This document shows positions 9,801 to 18,700 of a DNA stretch of 64,000 bases, one piece after another. Each line of letters begins with the position of its first letter. The first letter of the stretch is position 1. A program made the translations under genes and the position numbers. Source of the DNA: Argopecten irradians (lineage: Eukaryota > Mollusca > Bivalvia > Pectinida > Pectinidae); contig NC_091135.1 of NCBI RefSeq assembly GCF_041381155.1, forward strand, positions 5,101,620 through 5,165,619. Direction: 5' to 3'. The notes beneath the pieces were generated by a model that was not told the DNA's origin, did not search any database, and saw only the letters and a list, made by a program, of their open reading frames with translations.

Positions 9801-12141
9801 CAACACCTGCTCCTACAACAACTAAAACTACTACACAGACAACGACAACAGCTGGTAAGTACGGAGAGATAACACTACACGAGTTTGGCATTTGGATACA
9901 AAAAAGTGGTCAGCACGAGGCATGCAGATTGCTGACAAGTCAACATCTATCACGATGGTTGATTACTATATGAAATCTAATCGTGATGTAGTTGCAAGTT
10001 ACTGACCGTAGGTCGGTAGGTTTTTTCCTGGAACTCTAACATTACTCCACATCCTGTATCTGGGGTCCCTTATATAACCCTGGCTGTTCATTCAAGTAGG
10101 ACACAACACAACAGGGAGTACACTCAATTTTGATCTCGCATATCCTGATTGACATAAAATATAAATTCGGAAGTCCATATAAAAAAAAACCCGTACGAAT
10201 ATTTCCATAGCACTGATTCTGTTTGTAATAGTAGTAATAACTAATAACCAAGTAAACTCTAATTTCGATAATCTTTCATAATAATAATAATAATTTCAAT
10301 AATCTCATCACAGTCCCCCGATACCCTTGAGTTTTACACTCTCAAATTACTAAACGTCAGGCAAAATATCTCCGTCAACCTTTGTTTATAGTGTTCTGAT
10401 TAATCTATACTGAGTCCAGTAACTGATAGATCAGATCGGCTATGACATAATCACGTATTGTCATCTGGCCTGTGATTTGCTGTATTTATAACAATATCTT
10501 TTCTATTTTTCAAGCAACAACACCAACTACCACAGCAGGTGGTAAGTACTGAACAGTTTTCTTATTTTTATAATAGCTTATAGGCTTCATCAGAAAAAAC
10601 ATATTTCAGGAAATTAAGCAAATCCATGAATATTTACAATTGTTTTCAAGTGTTGAATTTCAAAATATATTTTTTGTTGAAAAAAAATACTATAAAAAAG
10701 TAAATGGAATTTGGATAAAACATTTTGGGTTGAAGGTATAACGTTAAACAAAGAAAAGTAAGTAGAGACTGTATTACTTTTACTATTGAAGATGCTAAAC
10801 CGCCGACGAACGGTAAATTTTATCAATTCAAAACAGCAACAGATGATTTAGTAACAAATTTTACACATTTAATATCATTAAAAAGGTTTAAGCTTCTTAT
10901 TTTACTTAAACATAAAATATTTAAAATAATGTATTAATTGCGCAGACAACAAAAGCAAAACAAATTATTTTTTATGTATTTTTATGTTTTGGATCTTCTC
11001 TGGTAAAATGTCATTTTTTCAGATATAAATTTTTGGGAATAGGAGTTCATACCTAAAATAAAAACGAGATATTATGAATCAAAAGATAGGTATCTAAACT
11101 AAAATTGATAATACTCAGTCTTTAATCACATAACTGTCATAACTCATCACTGCCATCAATATAGAAAAACGAGTTTAAGAGTCATCAAAAGGTGATGGGG
11201 CGAATCACAGTTTTAATCCTACTACCTTTCCGAAACAAAAATGAAAAAAAAATGAAAAAAAAAATGAATTGACATAAGAAAATAACATAAGATGAGGTTA
11301 CAACACCAAACAAATGCAAGATTATATGCGTAAGCTATGTGACAGTGAAGATTCATTTCGCTGTTTTGCCGTCTAGCGCAGTAAGTCAATTTAAGCGCGG
11401 TCATTATGAAAATTAAAATTTAATTTATTATTATTAAATTGTTCAGAGGGTGCTGATAAGGGTAATATTTACATTTAGTTAATCGCTTTTGCGACTCTAC
11501 AAAATTATCGATCTCGTTTTACATTCCCATTTCAAAAATCAAAAGCCGTTTCTGAAAGGTAGTTGGCCTTGAAAGTGTCATTCAAATCAAAGTAAAATAA
11601 CTTCTCAAAATTTTAAAGATTTTTTTAATGCTCATTCTTTACATACTTCGCCTATTTTAGTGACGATATAATAATCACAGCTTTAGCAACAAAGAGAAAC
11701 CCAAATTCCCCTAATCAATTGTAATAAATTAAATCACTCATTTAAAAAAAACGGGCCCTGAGCTCTAAACATCTCCAATAATTGGCTCATTTTGTCATCT
11801 TCACGTCAATACTCTTCTAGTCTCAGGTTTTATCGGTTATTTAAACCACATATTAACAATATTGATATTTATCAGTAAAAATATCAATAAATTGAGCTGA
11901 GCTTTACTCAATTTACTGAACCAACCAAAACACTTTTAAATGTGGTATACGAATCAACAATACATAACACTAATACATCGCTTGTGTAATATGTATTCTT
12001 TTATTTTATTACTAATCAAATCATCTATTGTTTGTTTTGACAGATGATGACGATGATAATGATGACTTCATTGAAACTGCGATATTGGTGGCATTCTATG
12101 TGTTCTTCATTAACGCACTTGGGCCATTTTTATTCTTGTAA
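758..12141 (+). CDS. CUB domain, Thr-rich stalk, probable GPI-anchored or membrane surface protein (multi-exon)
   Basis: Exons at 758-860, 4555-4670, 6681-6824, 9740-9854, 10515-10541 and 12044-12141 assemble into one CUB domain (about 118 residues, with Cys, SFPDNYP, CKWTI and closing GFLICF hallmarks), a Thr-rich mucin-like linker, an Asp-rich segment (DDDDDNDDF) and a C-terminal hydrophobic run of about 20 residues that ends at the stop with no cytoplasmic tail. That ending suggests a GPI-attachment signal, or else a tail-less membrane segment. CUB domains mediate extracellular binding. Introns are GT-AG, and every junction is phase-consistent except at the Thr exon 9740-9854, whose length of 115 nt breaks frame; skipping it restores the frame. 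No ATG signal-peptide exon is visible. Reading upstream from 758 without a splice gives a signal-like LKIGTVLVFALDTACG beginning at a CTG (724). The CUB assignment is firm; the start and stalk exon are not. Confidence 0.72.
861..4554 (+). other. CUB gene intron 1
   Basis: Holds a diverged tandem repeat (1125-1215 and 3060-3850) and a stretch at 1550-2640 with several short ORFs (for example 2138-2344) that I cannot assign to any family. Small hairpin pieces at 4190-4240 share the words TTTAATGCT and CCATAGGAAG with 29880-29980. Confidence 0.5.
3060..3850 (+). repeat. Diverged tandem repeat, unit about 135-145 bp
   Basis: Recurring landmarks: GACCGATCAGT followed by ACAAGATGGCCG at 3111, a variant at 3254 and a weaker one near 3390, plus TTTCTCAGAAAGTA at 3178, 3313 and 3569. 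One further partial unit (GGACCAATCGGTCAACAAGATGG written in pieces across 1190-1213) lies upstream in the same intron. No coding potential is visible. Confidence 0.65.
4555..4670 (+). CDS. CUB gene exon: CUB core
   Basis: Acceptor TTTTTCATTTGCAG, donor ACTG|GTAACA. Encodes SNQVCKWTIQTPDRIGYNVQ and continues to CNTDFVTLTG, the central strands of a CUB domain with the expected Cys and the aromatic-rich middle. Phases 2 in, 1 out. Confidence 0.75.
5274..5410 (-). mobile_element. Partial copy of TTAA-flanked MITE family B
   Basis: TTAAAGGGTCATTTCAGTGA followed by about 90 bases closely matches the reverse complement of the right end of the complete element at 21088-21662, including CAAAAC/CAAAAT and ATAAATGTATTGTTCTA words. 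The other end is missing. Confidence 0.65.
5666..5767. repeat. Long hairpin with GC-rich tip
   Basis: GCATCTTACAATACAAGGTT pairs imperfectly with the reverse complement of CTCGTATTGGAAGATGC. The tip contains GAAAGCCGAGGTGATGGCTTT. Non-coding; likely the terminal hairpin of a non-autonomous element. Confidence 0.55.
6169..6309. mobile_element. 121-bp palindromic MITE with 10-bp target duplication
   Basis: The element at 6179-6299 begins CAATCTGATTAAA and ends TTTAATCAGATTG (perfect inverted ends), with a longer imperfect stem. It is flanked on both sides by ATGTTCTGGG (6169-6178 and 6300-6309). A 9-10 bp duplication is typical of Mutator-like elements; the family is inferred from this alone. 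Confidence 0.75.
6681..6824 (+). CDS. CUB gene exon: CUB C-terminal part
   Basis: Acceptor TAATTTTCAG, donor ATCG|GTATAT. Encodes VDSVTGDAKCNRDLQG through GFLICFQNI. The closing Cys pair and hydrophobic end match the last CUB strands. Phase 1 in and out. Confidence 0.75.
7062..7600 (+). mobile_element. Hairpin-capped non-autonomous element, copy 1
   Basis: Opens with a 129-base hairpin (7062-7190; arms GGCACTATTGCCTCATAGTA) with an inner stem around GAGCCGAAGGCGAG. The body carries TGACGTCA (7501) and TTCACGTTCAATTTCGCGC. It closes with a small hairpin of the same GGGCACTATT word near 7585. An inverted second copy lies at 49232-49702. No ORF. Confidence 0.7.
8491..8560 (+). repeat. Short tandem repeat, unit about 21 bp
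   Basis: Three to four copies of ACTCTGTGTATTCTATACA. Non-coding. Confidence 0.7.
8808..9107 (+). repeat. Dispersed repeat family (AAGAGGCYCATGGGCC), copy 1
   Basis: Opens AAGAGGCTCATGGGCC and closes near TGGGTGACCTAAAA. The same opening and closing words bound 12451-13564 and 23206-23573. The transposition mechanism is not evident. Confidence 0.55.
9740..9854 (+). CDS. CUB gene Thr-rich exon with a frame break
   Basis: Acceptor TTGCAACAG, donor GCTG|GTAAGT. Runs of ACN Thr codons occupy one frame to about 9781 and then, after one extra T, a second frame (TTTTTTTPAPTTTKTTTQ) to the donor. At 115 nt it is not a multiple of three, although both neighbours need phase 1. Read straight, it stops at TAA near 9820. 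It is either an indel allele, an assembly error in a repeat, or a skipped exon. Confidence 0.5.
10515..10541 (+). CDS. CUB gene 27-nt mini-exon, Thr/Pro linker
   Basis: Acceptor CTATTTTTCAAG, donor GGTG|GTAAGT. With one base carried over it encodes ATTPTTTAG, phase 1 in and out, matching the end of the preceding Thr exon (TTTTAG). Confidence 0.6.
10788..11010 (+). mobile_element. Truncated copy of TTAA MITE family A
   Basis: TTGAAGATGCTAAACCGCCG and the downstream words AAGCTTCTTATTTTACTT and GCGCAGACAACAAAAGCAAA match the complete copies at 16899-17264 and 19151-19516. The right terminus is lost. Confidence 0.6.
11213..11573. mobile_element. TTAA MITE family D, copy 1
   Basis: TTAATCCTACTACCTTTCCG at the left, and AGGTAGTTGGCC followed by a degraded TTGA at the right. 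Shares its subterminal sequence (GACTCTACAAAATTATCGAT, CGCTGTTTTGCCGTCT) with the better copy at 52480-52886, in reverse orientation internally. Confidence 0.65.
12044..12141 (+). CDS. CUB gene last exon: acidic stretch and hydrophobic C-terminus
   Basis: Acceptor TGTTTTGACAG. Encodes DDDDDNDDFIETAILVAFYV and a further 12 residues ending FLFL, then TAA. No polar residues follow the hydrophobic run, which favours a GPI signal over a conventional transmembrane anchor. Confidence 0.75.
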
Positions 12142-12201
12142 AGAGACCTGATTACGCCGTATTGTCGTCTGTATCATCATAGCGATCGCGGTACTGCGTT
12201 T

Positions 12202-12207
12202 ATTAAA
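12202..12207 (+). promoter_or_regulatory. Polyadenylation signal ATTAAA
   Basis: Variant signal 61 bases after the CUB-gene stop codon, the right place for a short 3'UTR. Confidence 0.5.
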
Positions 12208-12450
12208 GAAATTTCAAATTGGTAAATTATTTTATTTCATTTTGTTTTGTATGCATGAATTAAAAGAAACGCTGACTAAATAAACACTCTATCCCGCAAT
12301 CAGCATTACATGTAGTATCGTCGGAATACACTAGCATCAGTTGTAATTCGCCCACCACATGTACATATATTTATGTTATATTTTGTTGTATTTAACACTA
12401 ACATTTTAGCATGTGAGCTAATCTGCTGTTTCAATGAATGTTTCAGGATA

Positions 12451-13564
12451 ACAAGAGGCCCATGGGCCTTAACGGTCATTTGACTATTGGCACAATACAA
12501 CAGAGTCATTTAAATATTTAAGCCATTTTGGCCCCTGTGATCCTGTCAGGTCTCTAGGGCTATTCACACAAAAAGTTATTTCAAGATTTTAGCCTATTTG
12601 ACCCCTGTGACCTTGAATGAAGGTAAAGATTTCCAGTTTGAACATTTGAACAAACTTGGTAGCCCTTCATCCCAGCATGCTACAGGCCCAATATCAGTAC
12701 CCTCATCCTCGATACTCCAGGGCTTCCGATCACTTACGATCTCTACACCCCTGGACTATCTCACAGTGAAATTGAAGGCAGCTCAGCGGAAAACATTTGA
12801 CCAATCACGGGCTAGCAAATATTTCATTTGAAGACTACAGAGAGAGCGACGCCTAACATCAAAGCCACAGAGTCAACCACAGTGTACCGTTATACGGCTC
12901 TTTTGATGTACATCAAATGACTAAGTTACCTGTTCTATTCTGTTGCCTCCAGTTTTACTATGAGATAGTCCAGGGGTGTAGAGATCGTAAGTGATCGGAA
13001 CCCCTGGAATATCGAGGATGCAGTACCCTGGACCTTCTGGTTCTTGAGAAGAAGTCGTTTGAAGATTTTATCCTTTTTGACCCCTGTGACCTTGAATGAA
13101 GGTCAAGGTCATTCATTTGAACAAATTTGGTAGCCCTTCATCACAGCATGCTACATGCCCAATATCAGTACCCTGGGCCTTGTGGTTATTGAGAAGAAGT
13201 CGTTTAAATATTTTAGCATTTTTGACCCCTGTGACCTTGAATGAAGATCAAGGTCATTGATTTGAACAAATTTGATAGCCCTTCATCCTAGCATGTGAGA
13301 GGCCAAATATCAGGTCTCTAGGCCTCTTAGTTATTCACAAGAAGTTGTTTAAAGGATTTTAGCCTATTTGATCCTCGTGGTCAAGGTCATTCATTTGAAC
13401 AAACTTGGTAGCCCTTCATCCCAGCATGCTAAAGGCACAATATCAATACCTTTTTAGAAAAAGTCGTTTGAATGAAAAGTTTACGCACGGCGGACGGCGC
13501 ACGACGACTGACGGTGCATGATGACAATAGGTCATCCTGACCCTTCGGGTCAGATGACCTAAAA
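12451..13564 (+). repeat. Dispersed repeat (AAGAGGCCCATGGGCC) with internal tandem array
   Basis: Opens AAGAGGCCCATGGGCC and closes GGGTCAGATGACCTAAAA. Inside are about five units of roughly 140 bp containing TTTGACCCCTGTGACC, GAACAAACTTGGTAGCCC and CATCCCAGCATGCTA. A separate MITE (12704-13020) interrupts the array. Non-coding. Confidence 0.75.
12704..13020. mobile_element. 317-bp MITE with 9-bp target duplication inside the tandem array
   Basis: Ends CATCCTCGATACTCCAGGG and, inverted, CATCCTCGATATTCCAGGG; terminal inverted repeats extend about 60 bp through TTACGATCTCTACACCCCTG. CAGTACCCT is duplicated at 12695-12703 and 13021-13029. The other array units show the uninterrupted site. The 9-bp duplication points to a Mutator-like mobiliser. 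Confidence 0.85.
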
Positions 13565-13844
13565 AGAATACACGGTCGTTGTTTTAAATGTAAACAGTAT
13601 ATTTGCATTGGGTGAGAATGAAAGTGGCTCGTCGTTTTCGTTTTTGTTTAGAGACACTGACCATGTATAAGACGATTTTTATTTGAAAATTCATTGACAT
13701 TTTCACATAATTATTAGTGATATTTCAATGCTGCCAAAAAAACTGCATGGTCAAAAAGCTATTTTCATACATAAGCCTAGTCGATTTCTACAACTTATAT
13801 GTATATTTCATTTCCACAATTTTTGCATGGACATTAAGTCGGTA

Positions 13845-13962
13845 CATAGGTGTTTAGCATGCTGGTAAGTCAAAGACCCAATATAGACTAATATATAGAG
13901 AAAGTCTCTTTAGATTATTCTATATTGGGTCTTTGACTTACCAGCGTGCTAAATACCTATGA
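13845..13962. mobile_element. Palindromic element, about 41-bp near-perfect stem
   Basis: CATAGGTGTTTAGCATGCTG and onward to CCCAATATA pairs with TATATTGGG through to CATAGGTATTTAGCACGCTG read on the other strand, leaving a loop of about 35 bases. Non-coding foldback. Confidence 0.75.
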
Positions 13963-14009
13963 TCGGTATATAACAAATGCTGTTGTCATACAGAAAGATA
14001 TAACAAGAA

Positions 14010-15562
14010 CATTTTTCACGTCAAAAAACTTTATTTTCTATTCTTGTTTTATAATTAGATTAATTTTATAGTCACACATCACAACATAATCAATGAACAT
14101 TTGTCATTTTCAGTGATCCTAGAAACACAGTACATATATAAGTACATATATAAAAAGTCCTTTGAATTCATAAAAATCAAAAAACTTGTCCTGCATGGTT
14201 TCCAAAGAATAATATCATGATAGTTTTATCATATCATCAGCATGTTGTTACCTTTGTATTCAGTGATAGACTCAAAAAGTACATTGTATGTATCTTGGAC
14301 AGGGAGAGCAAGCACATGAAGCAGCAGATAAAATTGCATTGGTCTGTGATTTATTCTCTAGGTACTCTGGCCTTCCCTCACCTTCTAAACCTGCCACATC
14401 TTAAATGACTCTGAATGTTCATGTAATGTAATAAAACACAGAAAAACAAACGTATTTTGTTCAAGCAGAGACTTTGAAAGTTCTCTGCTTCGTGGCAAAG
14501 TCAAACAAGTGAATTCAGTAAAAGTTGACTAACATGGAGATAACACTTACCATTGGTCATTGGGGCAAACAAACCATTCAACATGTAGAAATTAGAATAA
14601 AAAAATAAATGTTCTCACTTTCGTAATGTATTTTTACATAATATCAAAATATCACAATATGGGATATAAACAATATTATATCTAATTTAAACAGACCACT
14701 TGAAAAAATTAAAATAATGCCTTACAAATAGTCTACACAAATAGCACAGGTACAATTGTATAACATGTGTGATTTACAATTTATATAAATTATGATTAAT
14801 ATTCAATCATGCATAAATATTTGGTATAGATATGAATATTCCCTCCAATTTGTATGTAAACTTGGTATGAACACATGAATATATTCAATGCTTACAAACC
14901 TTAACAGTTCTAAAGTATGTCAGGTATTTGTCCTGTGATGTACAGTGAACCCTTGATAATCCAAACATATCCTAAGTGAGTTTTCCAGGATATCTGATTC
15001 CAATTCCCTTGTAAATTATCAGAATCAATCCCCGATATTTATCAGATTATTAGTTTCTGGACTATCTGTATATAAAAGTGTATTTCTACTGGTGTATAGG
15101 TCGCACTCACAATTTTCAGGGATAAAGTGTCGACTCCGGCAAATACAGTACTAGAATATATATACATGTATGAACACTGCATTGCGGTACATGTATATAT
15201 GTAGTGTAACAAATTATCTTACATAGTTTACCATTACATGTGTATTATGTTATCAAACATTACCAGAAATAACATTGTAAGGTCATCACAGTGTTGTTGT
15301 CATGTCATAATAATATTGCAAAGATTTTATAAAAATGATGAAAAAATCAAGTATAAATCTCGACTCTTTGTATGCTACATATTGCAAATCTAATGACTTC
15401 AACACAGATTTTCCGTGGAAAATATCTTAAGTAGATTGGGGTCATGCTTACCGTACATGTACAGTCAGTTGAAGAGACAAGAAAATCTCAGTAAAATCTT
15501 TTATCCATGGCAAAATAAATGGTCACTTAATGCCAATAAGTATAAAATATACACTTAGGAAT
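14010..15562 (-). other. PNKD: Probable PNKD 3'UTR
   Basis: Gene-free AT-rich sequence directly after the PNKD stop, without a recognised repeat. A minus-strand AATAAA (TTTATT at 14030-14035) offers a plausible end. The extent is inference. Confidence 0.35.
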
Positions 15563-15745
15563 TCATAAGTTATACTTAAAAGCATCTTTCTGTCTGCGGA
15601 CTTCCGCTAGAGCCTGGGCCCTAACACTGTCTGTCGGGGGTTGGAAGGCTCCATTCCAGGTGATACCAAGAGAAGTTAGAACAGATTCCATATTAGTTCT
15701 CAGAAAAGGGTTGTATTTCTTCTCCTCTTCAATGGTGGAAGGGCA
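15563..15745 (-). CDS. PNKD: PNKD exon 9 (C-terminus)
   Basis: Acceptor TTTGTTTATTTTAG. Encodes CPSTIEEEKKYNPFLRTN and on to RRQKDAFKYNL plus TGA, the conserved PNKD tail. Phase 0. Confidence 0.9.
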   Translation of the reverse strand, partial: CPSTIEEEKKYNPFLRTNMESVLTSLGITWNGAFQPPTDSVRAQALAEVRRQKDAFKYNL

Positions 15746-18700
15746 CTAAAATAAACAAAAGTAAAAAAACATTTAATTATGGCCACTAAAATCAAAATTG
15801 GAAACCATTTTAGAACAGCACGATCAAAAATGTAAAATAGACATCAGTTCAGACCCTCAAAGTGAAGACATTTTCTAGCATTAGTCCTTCTAGGAAAGTA
15901 CCCATTAGTTCTAATGCAATTAAAAAGTGTTTGAGCTTGAGCAATTCAGCAAACATATATATGGAATCAATATTTTACAGTTTTTCTTATATTTAAAATA
16001 ATAATTTAATGCCTCACTCACTATTACATTTTTCAAGTATGCTATTATGATTTATCTTCTTTAATCAGACTGGCTTTGGTTTTAAGATTCAGTTGAACAT
16101 CCTGTTAACAGCCAGGGTCATTTCAGGATGCGCCAGGTTTGTTGGTGGAGGAAAAACAGATAACCTTGGGGAAAAGTAGCAGCCAGTACCTGGCATCTGC
16201 CCAACAACCAAGAGATGGAAGGCTGGTAATAATATGTTGGGACATCTTAACTACTCAGCCAGTTGGATTTGATTCTACATATTTATGTACACATGTTACA
16301 AAATCATCACTGCATGGCCCTAAATATTTTGTCTTTTTATTTTAAGTAGAACTTACCGTTGTCAGTCGTTTTTCTCTTTGTTGTTTAATCCAATCAAACT
16401 TGTCCTACAAGACATAAGCAAAACACCAAATCCTCATAGACATTTAATACAACATGTGTTCAAAGATAACAGTATTCTAACAATTTACTTGCTCTTCACA
16501 CATTCAACACTGGCCTGTATATTTGGTTATGCAGTTGATTACACCAACAAAAAGATGTGAATTCATCACATGAGCAGATACTTTAACTGATTACCTTGGT
16601 ATATATTACTTACCTGAGCAGCAGTGTTACTAGGCTCTAGATGACAGGCAAATTCTATATTATCATTTGCATATTCATGTCCTACAAGAAATAAAATCCA
16701 ATACTAATTACTGTGAAATACCTCACTGCGGTCAATTAAAAGGAAAGTGAATGCCAGGAATCTGTATACAGATTCAAAATTACACGGCATACTAGATTCC
16801 AATTTTAAAAAGAAAGATACTATAGGCTTATGATTTAAACTGCAGCTGCTTAGAATGAATAACAATTAACTTAAGAAAGAGATTTCTAGTTTATCTATTT
16901 AAAGATGCTCCATCGCTGACAATAGGTATTGTTTCACTATCGAAACCAGGAGCAGACGATTAAGTATTTTTCTTGAGTTACAAAAGTTAATTACTTTACA
17001 CCATTACCAGCATTTAAAAGTTTGAGCTTCTAATTTTACTTCAAGTTGAAAACATAAAAAAGATTTAATTGCATCCAGAAAAAAAATCTGTGGCACTATA
17101 TCCTTTATGGAATGAAGTGCTGATTGCGCATGCATGAAAGGCAAAATAAATGATCTTATATTATTTTTTTGTGTTAAGTAGACATATATATACAAGATTC
17201 AACACCAATTATTGTTCTAATGATGAATGCCATTTATTCTTTGTTGGCGGTGGAGCATCTTTAAGCTACTGTATTCAACCAACTCCTGTCCCTATAAATG
17301 CCCCTCCCTCGCACTTACATGTATCTTGAATTAAATGAAAACTGAAATTTTGTGAAAATATTAGCTCAAATTTGGTCCTGTTAATCGCCTTTCATTTTTT
17401 TCATATTTTAAGTGACCTAGGCGGTTATTGAGTCAAATATGGTACTTTCATTTATTTCACTTCTAAAGTTTACTAAAGCAAACCTATATCTATACCTGGC
17501 CAAACAAGTGTCTCTCCACTAAGCTGGCAGATGTTGTCCAGAGAGCTAAGCATAGTGGAAGGTGGTCCCTCAAACATACGTCCACAACCTCCGAGGAAAA
17601 GATGATCTCCTGAGAAAACAGAGTCTGGAGCTCCAAACGGCCTGCCGTCAAGTACATACACAACATGGCCGACCGTATGTCCAGGGGTGAAGTGAACGGA
17701 AAATGTCAATTTACCAAACTCAAGGTTGTGGCCATGGTCAACTGTGCTGGAAAGACATGCAACATTTTATTACTTGAAATCAGAAACTTTTTATATTTGA
17801 AGCGTTTTTGATTTATGCTCTATCATAGATACAGTGTCAAATATATGAGAAAATTTGTTATATGAAGTTTTGGTAAAACTTTTACTTTGCTAAAAATAAA
17901 CAAAATAGATATTTTTTCAAACATCTGGTAAATTGATCTGTTTTAGCTGGAATTTATAATTTCATCCTTAAGTTTCTTCATGTTTTTCGCATCTATTAAG
18001 AAATGTCTTTCTGTTCTTTGTCTAAGATTTCATAAACCCAAAAGATGTTGAGAAGAATACATATTTTGATTTAGTAAATGTTTGATAACAATACAATATT
18101 TACTTACTTAGTGACATCTGGTACATTGTCATGTTTTCCACCAAAGATCTTTATCCCAGAAAAAGCTCTTTTAAAATCTGCATTTCCTCCCGCATGGTCC
18201 CTATACATCATTAGAAACAAATCTATTAGTAATATTAGGGCGTAGATCTTCGTGCCTTTTGGGCACGAAATTGCGAAGCACTTCTAAGGTAACAGATACC
18301 CCGGTACACGAAAATATAAGAAAAACACAATCTTCAAAATTCAATCCTACACACTGACAGCTTCAGTTTGCGGCCGCCATTTTTTCATACATAGGGAGGT
18401 TGTGCCTTGCTCCAGTACTGCTCTCCCCAGTAAATATATATTTAACTAATGCAAATGCATAACAGGAATAATTAAACTTTTTTTTTTATTTAAAAAAAAA
18501 TAATAATAACACTTTGAAAATTAAAGCTATAGAATGCAGTCAAAATATCCACCAAGGCGAAAGCACAAGGAATCAAGAAGTCACATAACATCAACATTGA
18601 ACAAATGGTGCGAAATCACAGGATTTGCATAAGCGGCACTCTGGGCCTTGAATGGACACAGCGAAATCCGAATCTTTGAGTTCATTTCTTTGAGTTTATG

